Assembly: GCA_965657545.1 (NCBI GenBank)
Contig: CBFHOG010000007.1
Coordinates: 26,221 to 90,220 of the forward strand
From: UBA7446 sp965657545
GTDB lineage: Bacteria; Bacteroidota; Bacteroidia; Flavobacteriales; Flavobacteriaceae
Direction: 5' to 3'
Length of the DNA stretch: 64,000 nt
Shown here: piece by piece, positions 27,168 through 35,742 of the stretch
Numbering within the stretch: the first letter of the stretch is position 1
Layout: each line of letters starts with the position of its first letter
Made by a program: the position numbers and the translations under genes
Notes under the pieces: model-generated
The model's database searches: none
Seen by the model: only the letters and a program-made list of their open reading frames with translations
What the model was told of the DNA's origin: nothing

Positions 27168-27216
27168 CACTATTTCACTAAAAGCTACACCAACACTATA
27201 TTTACCAAAAAAATAG

Positions 27217-28698
27217 ATGTCCGTTCAATCATTAGGGCTTTGTTTATTGGCCTATTTCGGAGTGCTTTATGGCATTTCAAGATGGGTAGGGAAAAGCAAT
27301 AGCAATGCTACTTTTTTCTCAGCCAACAAAAAAGCGCCGTGGTATTTAGTTGCTTTTGGGATGATTGGCGCGTCACTTTCAGGACTAACTTTTGTTTCTG
27401 TACCAGGTTGGGTGGCAAGCACGCAGCTTGGTTACGTACAAATGGTATTGGGTTACGCCCTGGGTTATATATTTATTGGAACAATTTTACTACCGCTCTA
27501 TTACAGGTGGAATGTAATTAGCATTTATAGTTATTTACATCATAGATTTGGAATAAGGACATACAAGACAGGAGCCTCTTTTTTTATTTTATCTCGACTT
27601 ACAGGAACCAGTTTCCGCATGTTCCTAGTACTAAAAGTATTGCACTGGATTGCTTTAGATGCCCTACATATTCCATTTTGGGCAAGTTCGGCTGTCACGA
27701 TTATTGGCATTTGGCTCTATACCCAAAAAACAGGTATTAAAACCATCATCTACACTGACACCGTTCAAACTATTTTTATGCTACTGGCATTATTTGTAGG
27801 CATTTTTGTGTTGGTAGATGCATTGCAGCTGGATGTAGCATCTTTGGGAACATGGTGGCAGGCGCAACCTACCACACAAATATTTTTTTGGGAGAATTGG
27901 AACAGCGGCCAACATTTTATAAAGCAATTTTTTGCTGGTGCACTCATTTCATTTGCCATGACGGGACTTGACCAAGAAATGATGCAAAAAAACTTGAGTT
28001 GTCGTTCTTTAAGAGATGCACAAAAAAACATGTTTTGGTTTACTATTGCACTAGTTGTAGTGACCCTTTTATTTTTAATTTTAGGTGTATTGCTTACCGC
28101 CTACGCACAAGCCAATGGAATCGCAGCTTCTGGAGACAACTTATTTCCTATGGTAGCAACGCAATCGGGATTAGGGAGATTATTTGCCTATACTTTTGTA
28201 TTTGGGCTAATTGCAGCGGCATTTAGCAGCGCCGATAGTTCCATGACATCACTAGCCACAAGTGCCAGTATAGATTTATGGGAAATACAAGATGATGAAA
28301 GTGGTGTAAAAAAGCGCAAACTCATGCACCGCATCATGGCAGCTACACTATGGTGCTGCATGGTGGTTTTCTATTACGTTATTAAAGACGAAAGTGTGAT
28401 TGCGCAACTGCTGCTTTTTGCAGGCTATACTTACGGTCCACTACTTGGACTATTTCTGCTGGGTATTTTTTCAAAACGTTTACTTCGAGATGCCTATGTG
28501 CCTATTATTTGTGTTTTTAGTCCCGTAGTGACATATGGCATAGCAACAATGAGCAAAATATATTTCGGATATGATTTTGGTTTTTTTGTATTGGCACTTA
28601 ATGGAGCGTTATCAGCACTTTTTTTATGGATTTCGGGTGTTGGCTTACCAATGTATCAAGGCGCTTCCCCAAGTAAATCCACTTCCAAAAGCAGCTAA
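27217..28698 (+). CDS. Sodium:solute symporter family protein
   Basis: 493 residues, mostly hydrophobic with about 13 membrane spans. SSS family features include GMIGASLSGLTFVSVPGWV near the start, SRLTGTSFRMFLVLKVL, MTGLDQEMMQKNLSCRSL and the second Na+-site helix AAAFSSADSSMTSLATS. It imports a solute with Na+ across the inner membrane; substrate unknown. The C-terminal ~18 codons (GASPSKSTSKSS tail) are antisense to the end of fabH, a 54-bp tail-to-tail overlap. A 7/8 -7-like TATATTTA lies upstream. Confidence 0.92.
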   Translation: MSVQSLGLCLLAYFGVLYGISRWVGKSNSNATFFSANKKAPWYLVAFGMIGASLSGLTFVSVPGWVASTQLGYVQMVLGYALGYIFIGTILLPLYYRWNVISIYSYLHHRFGIRTYKTGASFFILSRLTGTSFRMFLVLKVLHWIALDALHIPFWASSAVTIIGIWLYTQKTGIKTIIYTDTVQTIFMLLALFVGIFVLVDALQLDVASLGTWWQAQPTTQIFFWENWNSGQHFIKQFFAGALISFAMTGLDQEMMQKNLSCRSLRDAQKNMFWFTIALVVVTLLFLILGVLLTAYAQANGIAASGDNLFPMVATQSGLGRLFAYTFVFGLIAAAFSSADSSMTSLATSASIDLWEIQDDESGVKKRKLMHRIMAATLWCCMVVFYYVIKDESVIAQLLLFAGYTYGPLLGLFLLGIFSKRLLRDAYVPIICVFSPVVTYGIATMSKIYFGYDFGFFVLALNGALSALFLWISGVGLPMYQGASPSKSTSKSS

Positions 28699-29652
28699 TA
28701 ATACTGTATCGCCTTGTTTGATTTTACCTTCTCCCCAAGCTTCAGAAAGTGCAATTGGTATAGATGCTGCCGTAGTGTTTCCATAACGCATGATGTTATT
28801 ATACACTTGATCGTCGCGAAGACTAAACTTTTTCTGTACAAATTGTGCTATGCGTAAATTGGCTTGATGCGGTATAAATAAATCAATATCAGTGGTGTTT
28901 TTCTCATTTTTCTGCAACGCCTCTTGAATTACTTCACTAAAACGTACAACCGCATTTTTAAACACCAATTGCCCATTCATATAGGGATGGTAACGCATGT
29001 CATTTTCATCATAATCAGAAACAATTTCAGGGATCCAACGCTTGGTACTTGGCCCAATAATCGCCAATTCCTCGGCATATTTACCCTCGGAATATAAATG
29101 TGTAGATTGAATTCCTTTTGATGTATCTTCTTCTCTAGTCAGTACGGCTGCACCAGCACCATCTCCAAAAATAACCGAAACGGTTCGTCCGCGTGTGGTA
29201 AAATCCATACCACCAGAGTGGTATTCCGACCCTACTAAAAGCACATTTTTATACATGCCTGTTTTAATGAACTGATCTGCAACAGAAAGACCATAAATAA
29301 ATCCTGAACATTGATTTCTAATATCCAATGCAGGACAGGTGCCCATACCCATTAGATCTTGTAGCAGTACACCAGAACCCGGGAAATACAAGTCAGGGCT
29401 GAGTGTTGCAAATATGATTAGATCAATATCGTTTTTATCAACCCCGGCACGCTCTAGCGCCATTTCGGCAGCCTTTACACCCATGCTTGCAGTACCCTCG
29501 CCAGAATCTTTTTTAATTATGCGACGCTCTTTGATTCCTGTTCTTTCAGTAATCCATGCGTCATTTGTGTCCATAAGTTTGGACAAATCGTCATTAGTAA
29601 CAATATTTTCTGGTACATAATGGCCTAGTCCTATAATTCGAGAGCTGTACAT
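28645..29652 (-). CDS. fabH: 3-oxoacyl-ACP synthase III (FabH-type KAS III)
   Basis: About 335 residues from ATG at 29652. Catalytic Cys in ALDIRNQCSGFIYGL (~115), His in FIPHQANLRIAQF (~261), Asn in YGNTTAASIP (~291), and the standard end FGSGFTWGSALIHW. FabH condenses acetyl- or branched acyl-CoA with malonyl-ACP to start fatty acid synthesis. The frame stays open upstream to a TTG at 29784, but that extension covers the leader terminator and adds no FabH sequence, so it is rejected. It stands alone with its own promoter, structured leader and intrinsic terminator (29698-29866), which suggests regulated transcription. Confidence 0.94.
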   Translation of the reverse strand: MYSSRIIGLGHYVPENIVTNDDLSKLMDTNDAWITERTGIKERRIIKKDSGEGTASMGVKAAEMALERAGVDKNDIDLIIFATLSPDLYFPGSGVLLQDLMGMGTCPALDIRNQCSGFIYGLSVADQFIKTGMYKNVLLVGSEYHSGGMDFTTRGRTVSVIFGDGAGAAVLTREEDTSKGIQSTHLYSEGKYAEELAIIGPSTKRWIPEIVSDYDENDMRYHPYMNGQLVFKNAVVRFSEVIQEALQKNEKNTTDIDLFIPHQANLRIAQFVQKKFSLRDDQVYNNIMRYGNTTAASIPIALSEAWGEGKIKQGDTVLLAAFGSGFTWGSALIHW

Positions 29653-29697
29653 ATTTAATGAAATTGGTCTCACAATAAACGAAATAAAATTGGTAGT

Positions 29698-29733
29698 AAA
29701 AAAATGAAGGTGCAACAACCACGATGCACCTTC
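29698..29733 (-). terminator. Intrinsic terminator in the fabH leader
   Basis: On the minus strand GAAGGTGCA pairs with TGCACCTTC over a 10-nt loop (9 bp), followed by A and seven T residues. It ends 46 nt before the fabH ATG. There is no other gene between it and the promoter at 29837-29866, so it either attenuates fabH or ends a small RNA of about 134 nt. Confidence 0.7.
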
Positions 29734-29776
29734 GAACAACTTAACCAAAATTAAACAAACCAATAAAAGGAGTGTT

Positions 29777-29832
29777 GTAATCAATAGAGTTTCATAGCAA
29801 TTTTCTCCGCAACAATTATGTTGATTGATTAC
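29777..29832 (-). ncRNA. Structured 5' leader of fabH or small RNA
   Basis: The predicted transcript begins near 29831. Its first bases GTAATCAAT (29832-29824) are perfectly complementary to ATTGATTAC (29785-29777). A smaller hairpin CAACA-TAAT-TGTTG (29823-29810) lies inside, next to a purine-rich strand with a 4-codon mini-ORF (ATG 29795 to TGA 29781, MKLY). The terminator at 29698-29733 follows. The layout of structured domain, terminator and enzyme gene resembles a riboswitch or attenuator. No known aptamer is recognised and no convincing antiterminator was found. Confidence 0.4.
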
Positions 29833-29836
29833 TCCA

Positions 29837-29866
29837 CAAATATAGAAATGTTTAATAAATAAACAA
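29837..29866 (-). promoter_or_regulatory. Promoter of the fabH leader
   Basis: On the minus strand TTG (29866-29864), a 19-nt spacer, then TATATTTG (29844-29837) form a perfect Bacteroidota housekeeping promoter. The start site is expected around 29830-29832. Confidence 0.8.
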
Positions 29867-29951
29867 ATTATTTAAACAAAAAAATAATGCCATCATGTCA
29901 GCATATTCATTTTGGTATTTTTTTTGGTTTAAATAGAAAAAAATAAACAAT

Positions 29952-31829
29952 ATGTCTTCAGGTAAAATAAATGTAGCAGTCGAAAATATTTTTCCACTAA
30001 TAAAAAAATTCCTTTACAGTGACCACGAAATTTTTCTACGTGAGTTGGTTTCTAACGCCACTGACGCCACACTAAAACTAAAACATCTTGCCAATATTGG
30101 CGAAGCAAAGGTTGAGTACGGTAATCCGCACATTGAAATAAAAGTCAATAAAGACAAACGTACCCTACATATTATAGATGAGGGTCTTGGAATGACTACT
30201 GAAGAAGTCAACAAATACATCAATGAGGTTGCTTTTTCTGGTGCTGAAGAGTTTATCAACCAATACAAAGACAGCGCAAAAGACAGCGGTATTATCGGGC
30301 ATTTTGGTCTTGGTTTTTACTCGGCATTTATGGTATCGGAAAAAGTCGAAATCATTACGAAGTCTCATAAAGACGAACCGGCAGCGCATTGGACTTGTGA
30401 CGGTTCTCCAGAATACACCCTTGTTGAACATGACAAAACAACAAGAGGCACAGAAATCATTTTACATATTGACAGCGAGTCAGATGAATTTTTGGAGGAA
30501 GCGCGTATCAAAGAATTGCTTTCTAAATACAATAAATTCATGCCCATTCCAATTAAGTTTGGGACACGTGAAGAAACCCGTGAAGAGGGAGAGGGTGAAG
30601 ACAAAAAAGAAGTTAAAGAAACAGTTGATAACATCATCAACAACCCAACTCCGGCATGGACAAAAAAGCCAAGTGAATTAAAAGACGAAGACTATACGTC
30701 GTTTTATCGTGAACTGTATCCCATGCAGTTTGAAGAGCCACTATTTCATATTCACCTTAACGTGGATTACCCCTTTGCGCTGACGGGAATTTTGTATTTC
30801 CCAAAGTTGAATAACGATCTGAATATTCAAAAAGATCGCATCCAACTATATCAAAATCAAGTGTTTGTAACAGATAATGTAGAAGGGATTGTACCTGAAT
30901 TTTTAACCATGTTACGCGGGGTGATTGATTCCCCAGACATCCCATTAAATGTATCCAGGAGCTACCTTCAAGCAGACGGTGCCGTAAAGAAAATCAGCAA
31001 TTATATTACCAAAAAAGTAGCGGATAAATTGCAATCCATATTTAAAAATGAGCGTGAAAACTTAGAACAAAAGTGGAACGACATTAAAATGGTGATCGAA
31101 TACGGAATGCTTTCAGAAGAAAAATTCTATGATAAAGCTAAAAAGTTTAACCTCTTCCCAACAACAGATAGTACATTCTTGACCTTAGACGAACTTAAAG
31201 AAAAAACCAAAGAAGCGCAGACAGACAAAGACGGAAAATTGATTCAGTTGTATGCGGCAAACATAGATGAGCAACACGCTTATATTCAGGCTGCTAAAGA
31301 CAAAGGCTACACGGTGTTGTTGCTAGACTCGCCCATTGTGGGGCATCTGTTGCAAAAGCTAGAGCAAGAAGACGATAAGCTAGGCTTTGTACGCGTTGAT
31401 GCAGATCATATTGATAAGCTTATTGCGAAAGATGAGCCACAACTTTCAAAACTTAGTGACGACGAAAAAGAAACGCTTAAGCCACTTATTGAAGACGTTG
31501 TACCAAAAGAAAAATACACGGTTCAATTAGAAGCTATGGACAGCGAAGCCGCACCATTTATGATTACGCAGCCTGAATTTATGCGACGTATGAAAGAAAT
31601 GCAGCAAACTGGCGGCGGCGGTATGTTTGGTGGTGGTTTTCCCGAAATGTATCAATTAGTGGTAAATGTAAATCATCCGTTGGTGTCACAAATTTTGGAA
31701 ACCAAAACCAAAAAGAAGCAAGAACGCTTGATAAAGCAATCGTTAGATTTAGCACGTTTATCGCAATCGCTACTTAAAGGAGAAGAACTAACTGCCTTTA
31801 TCAAACGTAGCTTTGATATGATAAAATAA
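29952..31829 (+). CDS. htpG: Molecular chaperone HtpG (Hsp90)
   Basis: 625 residues. GHKL ATPase motifs are FLRELVSNATDATLKLKHL, HIIDEGLGMTTEEV and GIIGHFGLGFYSAFMV in the first ~125 residues. The middle domain has LNVSRSYLQADGAVKKI, and a C-terminal dimerisation domain follows. A Gly-rich patch (TGGGGMFGGGF) near ~560 is a local peculiarity. HtpG refolds and remodels client proteins in the cytoplasm. A perfect intrinsic terminator follows 21 bp after the stop. Confidence 0.97.
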   Translation: MSSGKINVAVENIFPLIKKFLYSDHEIFLRELVSNATDATLKLKHLANIGEAKVEYGNPHIEIKVNKDKRTLHIIDEGLGMTTEEVNKYINEVAFSGAEEFINQYKDSAKDSGIIGHFGLGFYSAFMVSEKVEIITKSHKDEPAAHWTCDGSPEYTLVEHDKTTRGTEIILHIDSESDEFLEEARIKELLSKYNKFMPIPIKFGTREETREEGEGEDKKEVKETVDNIINNPTPAWTKKPSELKDEDYTSFYRELYPMQFEEPLFHIHLNVDYPFALTGILYFPKLNNDLNIQKDRIQLYQNQVFVTDNVEGIVPEFLTMLRGVIDSPDIPLNVSRSYLQADGAVKKISNYITKKVADKLQSIFKNERENLEQKWNDIKMVIEYGMLSEEKFYDKAKKFNLFPTTDSTFLTLDELKEKTKEAQTDKDGKLIQLYAANIDEQHAYIQAAKDKGYTVLLLDSPIVGHLLQKLEQEDDKLGFVRVDADHIDKLIAKDEPQLSKLSDDEKETLKPLIEDVVPKEKYTVQLEAMDSEAAPFMITQPEFMRRMKEMQQTGGGGMFGGGFPEMYQLVVNVNHPLVSQILETKTKKKQERLIKQSLDLARLSQSLLKGEELTAFIKRSFDMIK

Positions 31830-31850
31830 GTTTTAAATGTACCTATATTC

Positions 31851-31882
31851 AAAAACCCTCACTTTAAAGTGAGGGTTTTTTC
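31851..31882 (+). terminator. Intrinsic terminator of htpG
   Basis: A perfect 30-nt palindrome, AAAAACCCTCACTTT then its complement AAAGTGAGGGTTTTT, ends in a T run. The central AT pairs will open as the loop. It works in the htpG direction and could also act on the other strand. Confidence 0.9.
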
Positions 31883-31918
31883 TTTAAAATTTCCCTAATT
31901 TTATAAAAACCTTACACC

Positions 31919-32251
31919 ATGTTATTTTTTTGGCGCACGCTGCTTTCTTTTTGGAGAGACCCTGCTTACCGTAGTTTGCTTTTTGCAACCAATACTTTTT
32001 TGGCAATTGGTACAATTGCTTACCGCTTTATTGAAGATTGGTCTTGGCTAGATTCCCTGTATTTTTCCGTTATTACCCTTACCACCATTGGCTATGGCGA
32101 TTTTTCACCACAAACCAATCTGGGTAAACTCTTTACCATGGCATATATTATTATTGGTGTGGCACTGATTTTGGGCTTTGTAAACACCTTGTTTTTGCAC
32201 TACAAAGAAGAAGCTATTAAAAAGCGAAATAATAAAAATCAAAATAAATAA
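31919..32251 (+). CDS. Two-helix potassium channel family protein
   Basis: 110 residues: helix one LLFATNTFLAIGTIAYRFI, pore helix and filter LYFSVITLTTIGYGDFSP with the TIGYGD K+ selectivity signature, helix two FTMAYIIIGVALILGFVNTL, then a short basic tail. A KcsA-like pore module without a regulatory domain, it would assemble as a tetramer in the inner membrane. Its stop and the next ATG share a base (TAATG), so it is coupled to the AlkB-like gene, though no functional link is known. Confidence 0.87.
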   Translation: MLFFWRTLLSFWRDPAYRSLLFATNTFLAIGTIAYRFIEDWSWLDSLYFSVITLTTIGYGDFSPQTNLGKLFTMAYIIIGVALILGFVNTLFLHYKEEAIKKRNNKNQNK

Positions 32252-32856
32252 TGTCTTTGCTTTTTGATGTTTTTGAACCCAAACTTCCCGATGCTACAAT
32301 TCGGTATTACCCCCATTTTTTAGCAAAGGATATTTCAGACAGTTATTTTTTGGAGTTGTTAAATTCAACTCCATGGCAAAATGATCCGATTACCGTTTTC
32401 GGAAAAACCTATCCACAACCCCGTATGACTTCATTGCATGGGCACACCACAGACCCATACGGATATTCAGGGATTGTGATGCAACCTAACCCAATGACCA
32501 AGACGCTTTTAGATATTGAAACGAAAATTCAAACGCTTTGCGAGGAACATTTTACTACCGTACTGCTGAATTTATACCGAACAGGAAAAGACAGCAATGG
32601 TTGGCACGCCGACGATGAGCCAGAATTGGGGCAAAACCCCATAATAGCGTCGGTGAGTCTAGGAGCAGAGCGGTATTTCCATCTTAAGCATAAGCAGGAC
32701 AAATCCCAACGTCTAAAATTTGCGTTAGCACATGGAAGCTTACTGCTTATGGAAGGAAGCACACAACACCATTGGAAACATCAAATTGCAAAAACGGCTC
32801 GGGAGGTCGGGCCGCGCATAAACCTAACGTTTAGAAAAGTGATTAAAGCGCGTTAA
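32251..32856 (+). CDS. AlkB-like 2-oxoglutarate/Fe(II) dioxygenase
   Basis: 201 residues of the short ALKBH2/3-like type. PQPRMTSLHG, LLNLYRTGKDSNGWHADDE with the iron ligands His ~119 and Asp ~121, SVSLGAERYFHLKHK, and LLMEGSTQHHWKHQI with the distal His ~177. GPRINLTFRKV holds the 2-oxoglutarate-binding Arg. Family members remove N1-methyladenine and N3-methylcytosine damage from DNA or RNA. It is translationally coupled to the channel gene and overlaps the 3' end of the minus-strand gene by 14 bp. Confidence 0.9.
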   Translation: MSLLFDVFEPKLPDATIRYYPHFLAKDISDSYFLELLNSTPWQNDPITVFGKTYPQPRMTSLHGHTTDPYGYSGIVMQPNPMTKTLLDIETKIQTLCEEHFTTVLLNLYRTGKDSNGWHADDEPELGQNPIIASVSLGAERYFHLKHKQDKSQRLKFALAHGSLLLMEGSTQHHWKHQIAKTAREVGPRINLTFRKVIKAR

Positions 32857-33109
32857 GCTTTTCAATCAGCGCATTTCCTTTTTCGGTAAGCTCGTCTTGA
32901 ATCGCACGAAAGTGCGCTTTTTTGTTTGCAACGTCTTTTTGATTGAGTTTTACACTAAATGCATCGAAAGCAGTTATAGCCTCGTCAACAATAGCCGAAG
33001 AAGATTTTCTGTCGGCATCTGGATTGGCTTTTTCCCAATCAAAAGTCATTTCAATAATTTCTCCCAACACGTAGTTGATGTCTTTTTTTAAATCGCGTAT
33101 AGATGCCAT
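32843..33109 (-). CDS. Small conserved-looking hypothetical protein
   Basis: 88 residues, not recognised. It is highly charged, helical and without membrane segments, beginning MASIRDLKKDINYVLGEI and ending NALIEKLNAL. It lies 6 bp behind queD in what looks like an idi-queD operon, and the frame is compact with a clean ATG, so it is likely real. Its last 14 bp overlap the AlkB-like gene tail to tail. No function is proposed. Confidence 0.75.
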   Translation of the reverse strand: MASIRDLKKDINYVLGEIIEMTFDWEKANPDADRKSSSAIVDEAITAFDAFSVKLNQKDVANKKAHFRAIQDELTEKGNALIEKLNAL

Positions 33110-33115
33110 CGTTTT

Positions 33116-33532
33116 TTATTTAGGTCCCGAAAACGTTACATAATTTCGAGGGGTTTCATACAAAGTTATGGATAAATCGTTTTTTGTGGCTATGTGTGGT
33201 CGAAGCTTTTCCCAAATCACTACAGAAATATTTTCTGCAGTAGGAATTAAGGTTGCAAACTCAGGTACTTGCTCGTTTAGATTTTTGTGATCAAAGGCAT
33301 TTTCAATATGGACTTTAATCAAATCTTTAAGGACTTTCATATCCATCACATAACCTGTTTCCTTGTCAATTTCACCAGTAACCGAAACAATAAGATCATA
33401 ATTGTGCCCGTGAAAATAAGGGTTGCTACACTTATCAAAGACAGCTTCATTTTGAGCATCATCCCAATCTTTTCTGTAAAGTCGATGCGCCGCATTAAAG
33501 TGTGCCTTTCGGCTCACGGTTACTTTATTCAT
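33116..33532 (-). CDS. queD: 6-pyruvoyl-tetrahydropterin synthase / QueD family
   Basis: 138 residues. Zinc ligands are His ~16 in AHFNAAHRLY and the pair in YFHGHNYDL (~41, 43), with a Cys in DKCSNP (~35) at the catalytic position. PTAENISVVIWEKL and a Glu near the C-terminus (ITLYETPRNYV) complete the fold. It probably converts dihydroneopterin triphosphate to 6-carboxytetrahydropterin for queuosine synthesis. A tetrahydropterin role cannot be excluded. Its ATG overlaps the idi stop (ATGA). Confidence 0.9.
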   Translation of the reverse strand: MNKVTVSRKAHFNAAHRLYRKDWDDAQNEAVFDKCSNPYFHGHNYDLIVSVTGEIDKETGYVMDMKVLKDLIKVHIENAFDHKNLNEQVPEFATLIPTAENISVVIWEKLRPHIATKNDLSITLYETPRNYVTFSGPK

Positions 33533-34047
33533 AGCGATTTTATTTTTTCATAGAATTGCTCAAAGATAATGATAAACCACGCGGTATAGCGTGCTGGATG
33601 CTCAACAATATCAGCATGTACTTCAACTACAGGCATCCACTTCCAATCGGCAACCTCGTCTGTGTTGATATTGGGTACACCATCATACTGTCCAATCATG
33701 ATGTGGTCTAATTCGTGCTCGGTTAGTCCATTGTCAAAGGGGGCTTTATAAATAAACGAGGTTACTTCTCTAAGCGCTGCAACAAAACCCATTTCTTCCT
33801 GCAATCTGCGTTGACCAGCAGCAATGTTGCTTTCGCCATCACGTTGATGACTACAACAGGTATTGGTCCACAAACCCGGTGAATGATATTTGTGTAAAGC
33901 ACGCTGTTGAAGCATTAGCTCACCTTTATCATTGAGTATAAAAACTGAAAAAGCACGATGTAATACACCTTTTTCGTGCGCTTCCATTTTAGGCATTAAG
34001 CCCAATGGATTATCTGCCGTATCCACTAATATAACCTGTTCTTCCAT
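33529..34047 (-). CDS. idi: Isopentenyl-diphosphate delta-isomerase (type I)
   Basis: 172 residues with a Nudix-like fold: FILNDKGELMLQQRALHKYHSPGLWTNTCCSHQ, the active-site Cys being in NTCCSH, GQRRLQEEMGF as the Nudix-type helix, and VADWKWMPVVEV. It interconverts IPP and DMAPP for isoprenoids. It is divergent from prfC (70-bp spacer) and overlaps queD by 4 bp. Confidence 0.95.
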   Translation of the reverse strand: MEEQVILVDTADNPLGLMPKMEAHEKGVLHRAFSVFILNDKGELMLQQRALHKYHSPGLWTNTCCSHQRDGESNIAAGQRRLQEEMGFVAALREVTSFIYKAPFDNGLTEHELDHIMIGQYDGVPNINTDEVADWKWMPVVEVHADIVEHPARYTAWFIIIFEQFYEKIKSL

Positions 34048-34104
34048 ATTGAAAATAAAAATACAAAAAATGATGTGGCCTAGCGCCTTTTTCTTAAATC
34101 AACG

Positions 34105-34112
34105 TATTTTTG
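34105..34112 (+). promoter_or_regulatory. -7 box of prfC, 5 nt from the start codon
   Basis: TATTTTTG then CACCT then ATG. The exact TAnnTTTG match so close to the start predicts a leaderless message. No exact TTG at N19; GTGG occupies that area. Confidence 0.5.
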
Positions 34113-34117
34113 CACCT

Positions 34118-35704
34118 ATGGGTTTTTTGGAAGAAATAGCACGCAGACGTACTTTTGGTATCATTTCGCATCCCGATGCAGGAAAAACAACACTCACTGA
34201 AAAGTTACTTTTGTTTGGAGGTGCTATTCAAGAGGCAGGGGCAGTAAAGTCCAATAAAATAAAAAAAACAGCCACCAGTGACTTTATGGAAATAGAGCGT
34301 CAACGTGGCATCTCAGTAGCTACATCAGTACTTGCGTTTTTATATAAAAACAAGAAAATCAATATTTTAGATACGCCTGGTCACAAAGATTTTGCCGAAG
34401 ATACCTTCCGCACTTTAACTGCAGTTGACAGCGTAATTGTGGTGATTGATGTGGCTAAAGGCGTTGAAGAACAAACTGAAAAATTGGTATCTGTTTGCCG
34501 CATGCGAAATATACCAATCATTGTATTTATTAATAAGTTAGACCGCGAAGGAAAAGATGCGTTTGACCTTCTAGACGAGGTAGAACAAAAATTAGGGCTT
34601 ACAACCGTGCCATTGAGTTTTCCCATTGGAATGGGATATGACTTTCAAGGTATTTATAATCTCTGGAACAATAACGTGCGCTTATTTAAATCAGAGAGCA
34701 AAACAACCATTAGCGATAGTAGTATCATCGAAAATCTTGACGATACTGCCTTGGAAACAGCAATCGGTAGCCATGCAAAAGCTACACTTGAAGAAGAGTT
34801 GGAATTGGTGCGGGAAGTCTATCCTTCGTTTGATCAAAGTGCATATTTAAAAGGACAGCAACACCCTGTGTTTTTTGGTTCAGCTTTAAATAATTTTGGT
34901 GTACAAGAATTATTGGACTGCTTTGTAGATATTGCTCCACCACCACAACCCAAAAACAGCGAAGAGCGTAGCATAGCCCCAGACGAAAAAGCATTTTCTG
35001 GTTTTGTGTTTAAAATCCATGCCAACATGGATCCCAAGCATCGAGACCGATTGGCATTTATAAAAATCGTCTCAGGAACCTTTACACGTAATGTACCATA
35101 CCTGCATGTTCGACACAATAAAAAACTAAAGTTTAGTAGTCCAAATGCTTTTTTTGCAGATAAAAAGGAGATTGTAGAGGTATCTTATCCCGGGGATATT
35201 GTTGGATTACACGATACAGGTAATTTTAAAATTGGTGATACACTTTCATCTGGAGAGCAAATTCACTTTAAAGGAATTCCAAGTTTTTCTCCTGAACATT
35301 TTAGGTATATCAACAATGCTGATCCCATGAAAGCCAAGCAACTCAACAAAGGCATTGACCAGCTTATGGATGAAGGTGTAGCGCAACTTTTCACACTTGA
35401 ACTGAACGGACGTAAGATTGTAGGCACGGTAGGGGCACTACAATTTGATGTAATTCAATACCGTCTAGAACACGAATATGGAGCAAGCTGCACCTACGAA
35501 AACCTCAACGTGCACAAGGCGTGTTGGGTGGAAGTCAATGAAGGTGGTGATGCTGACTTTGCAGGTTTTAAGCAAACCAAATCCAAGTTTTTAGCAAAAG
35601 ACAAACACGGTCAGTTGGTGTTTTTAGCAGACTCTGCTTTCACCTTACAAATGACTCAAAGCAAATATCCAGGTGTTGTTTTTCATGCTACATCGGAGTT
35701 TTAA
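34118..35704 (+). CDS. prfC: Peptide chain release factor 3
   Basis: 528 residues from ATG at 34118. The open frame extends to 33932 inside idi on the other strand, but MGFLEEIARRRTFGIISHPD is the normal RF3 start. GTPase motifs: G1 ISHPDAGKTTLTEKLLLFGG, G2/G3 RQRGISVATSV and ILDTPGHKDFAEDTFRTL, G4 FINKLDREGKD. RF3 recycles RF1/RF2 from the ribosome after termination. It is followed by a bidirectional terminator shared with the DUF3467 gene. Confidence 0.96.
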   Translation: MGFLEEIARRRTFGIISHPDAGKTTLTEKLLLFGGAIQEAGAVKSNKIKKTATSDFMEIERQRGISVATSVLAFLYKNKKINILDTPGHKDFAEDTFRTLTAVDSVIVVIDVAKGVEEQTEKLVSVCRMRNIPIIVFINKLDREGKDAFDLLDEVEQKLGLTTVPLSFPIGMGYDFQGIYNLWNNNVRLFKSESKTTISDSSIIENLDDTALETAIGSHAKATLEEELELVREVYPSFDQSAYLKGQQHPVFFGSALNNFGVQELLDCFVDIAPPPQPKNSEERSIAPDEKAFSGFVFKIHANMDPKHRDRLAFIKIVSGTFTRNVPYLHVRHNKKLKFSSPNAFFADKKEIVEVSYPGDIVGLHDTGNFKIGDTLSSGEQIHFKGIPSFSPEHFRYINNADPMKAKQLNKGIDQLMDEGVAQLFTLELNGRKIVGTVGALQFDVIQYRLEHEYGASCTYENLNVHKACWVEVNEGGDADFAGFKQTKSKFLAKDKHGQLVFLADSAFTLQMTQSKYPGVVFHATSEF

Positions 35705-35713
35705 TCCCAATAA

Positions 35714-35737
35714 AAAACCCTCCAATTGGAGGGTTTT
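35714..35737. terminator. Bidirectional terminator between prfC and DUF3467
   Basis: AAAACCCTCC and GGAGGGTTTT enclose AATT (10-bp stem), with A tracts on one side and T tracts on the other. Placed between converging genes, it can end both prfC and the rpoBC-DUF3467 transcript. Confidence 0.88.
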
Positions 35738-35742
35738 GCTTT

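Noticed and set aside
29653..29784. N-terminal hydrophobic extension of FabH from TTG 29784
   Set aside because: It runs through the leader terminator, starts from a weak codon, and FabH proteins begin at the MYSSRIIGLG position.
33932..34117. 62-codon extension of RF3
   Set aside because: It is antisense to idi and has no RF3 similarity; ATG 34118 gives the standard start just after a -7 box.
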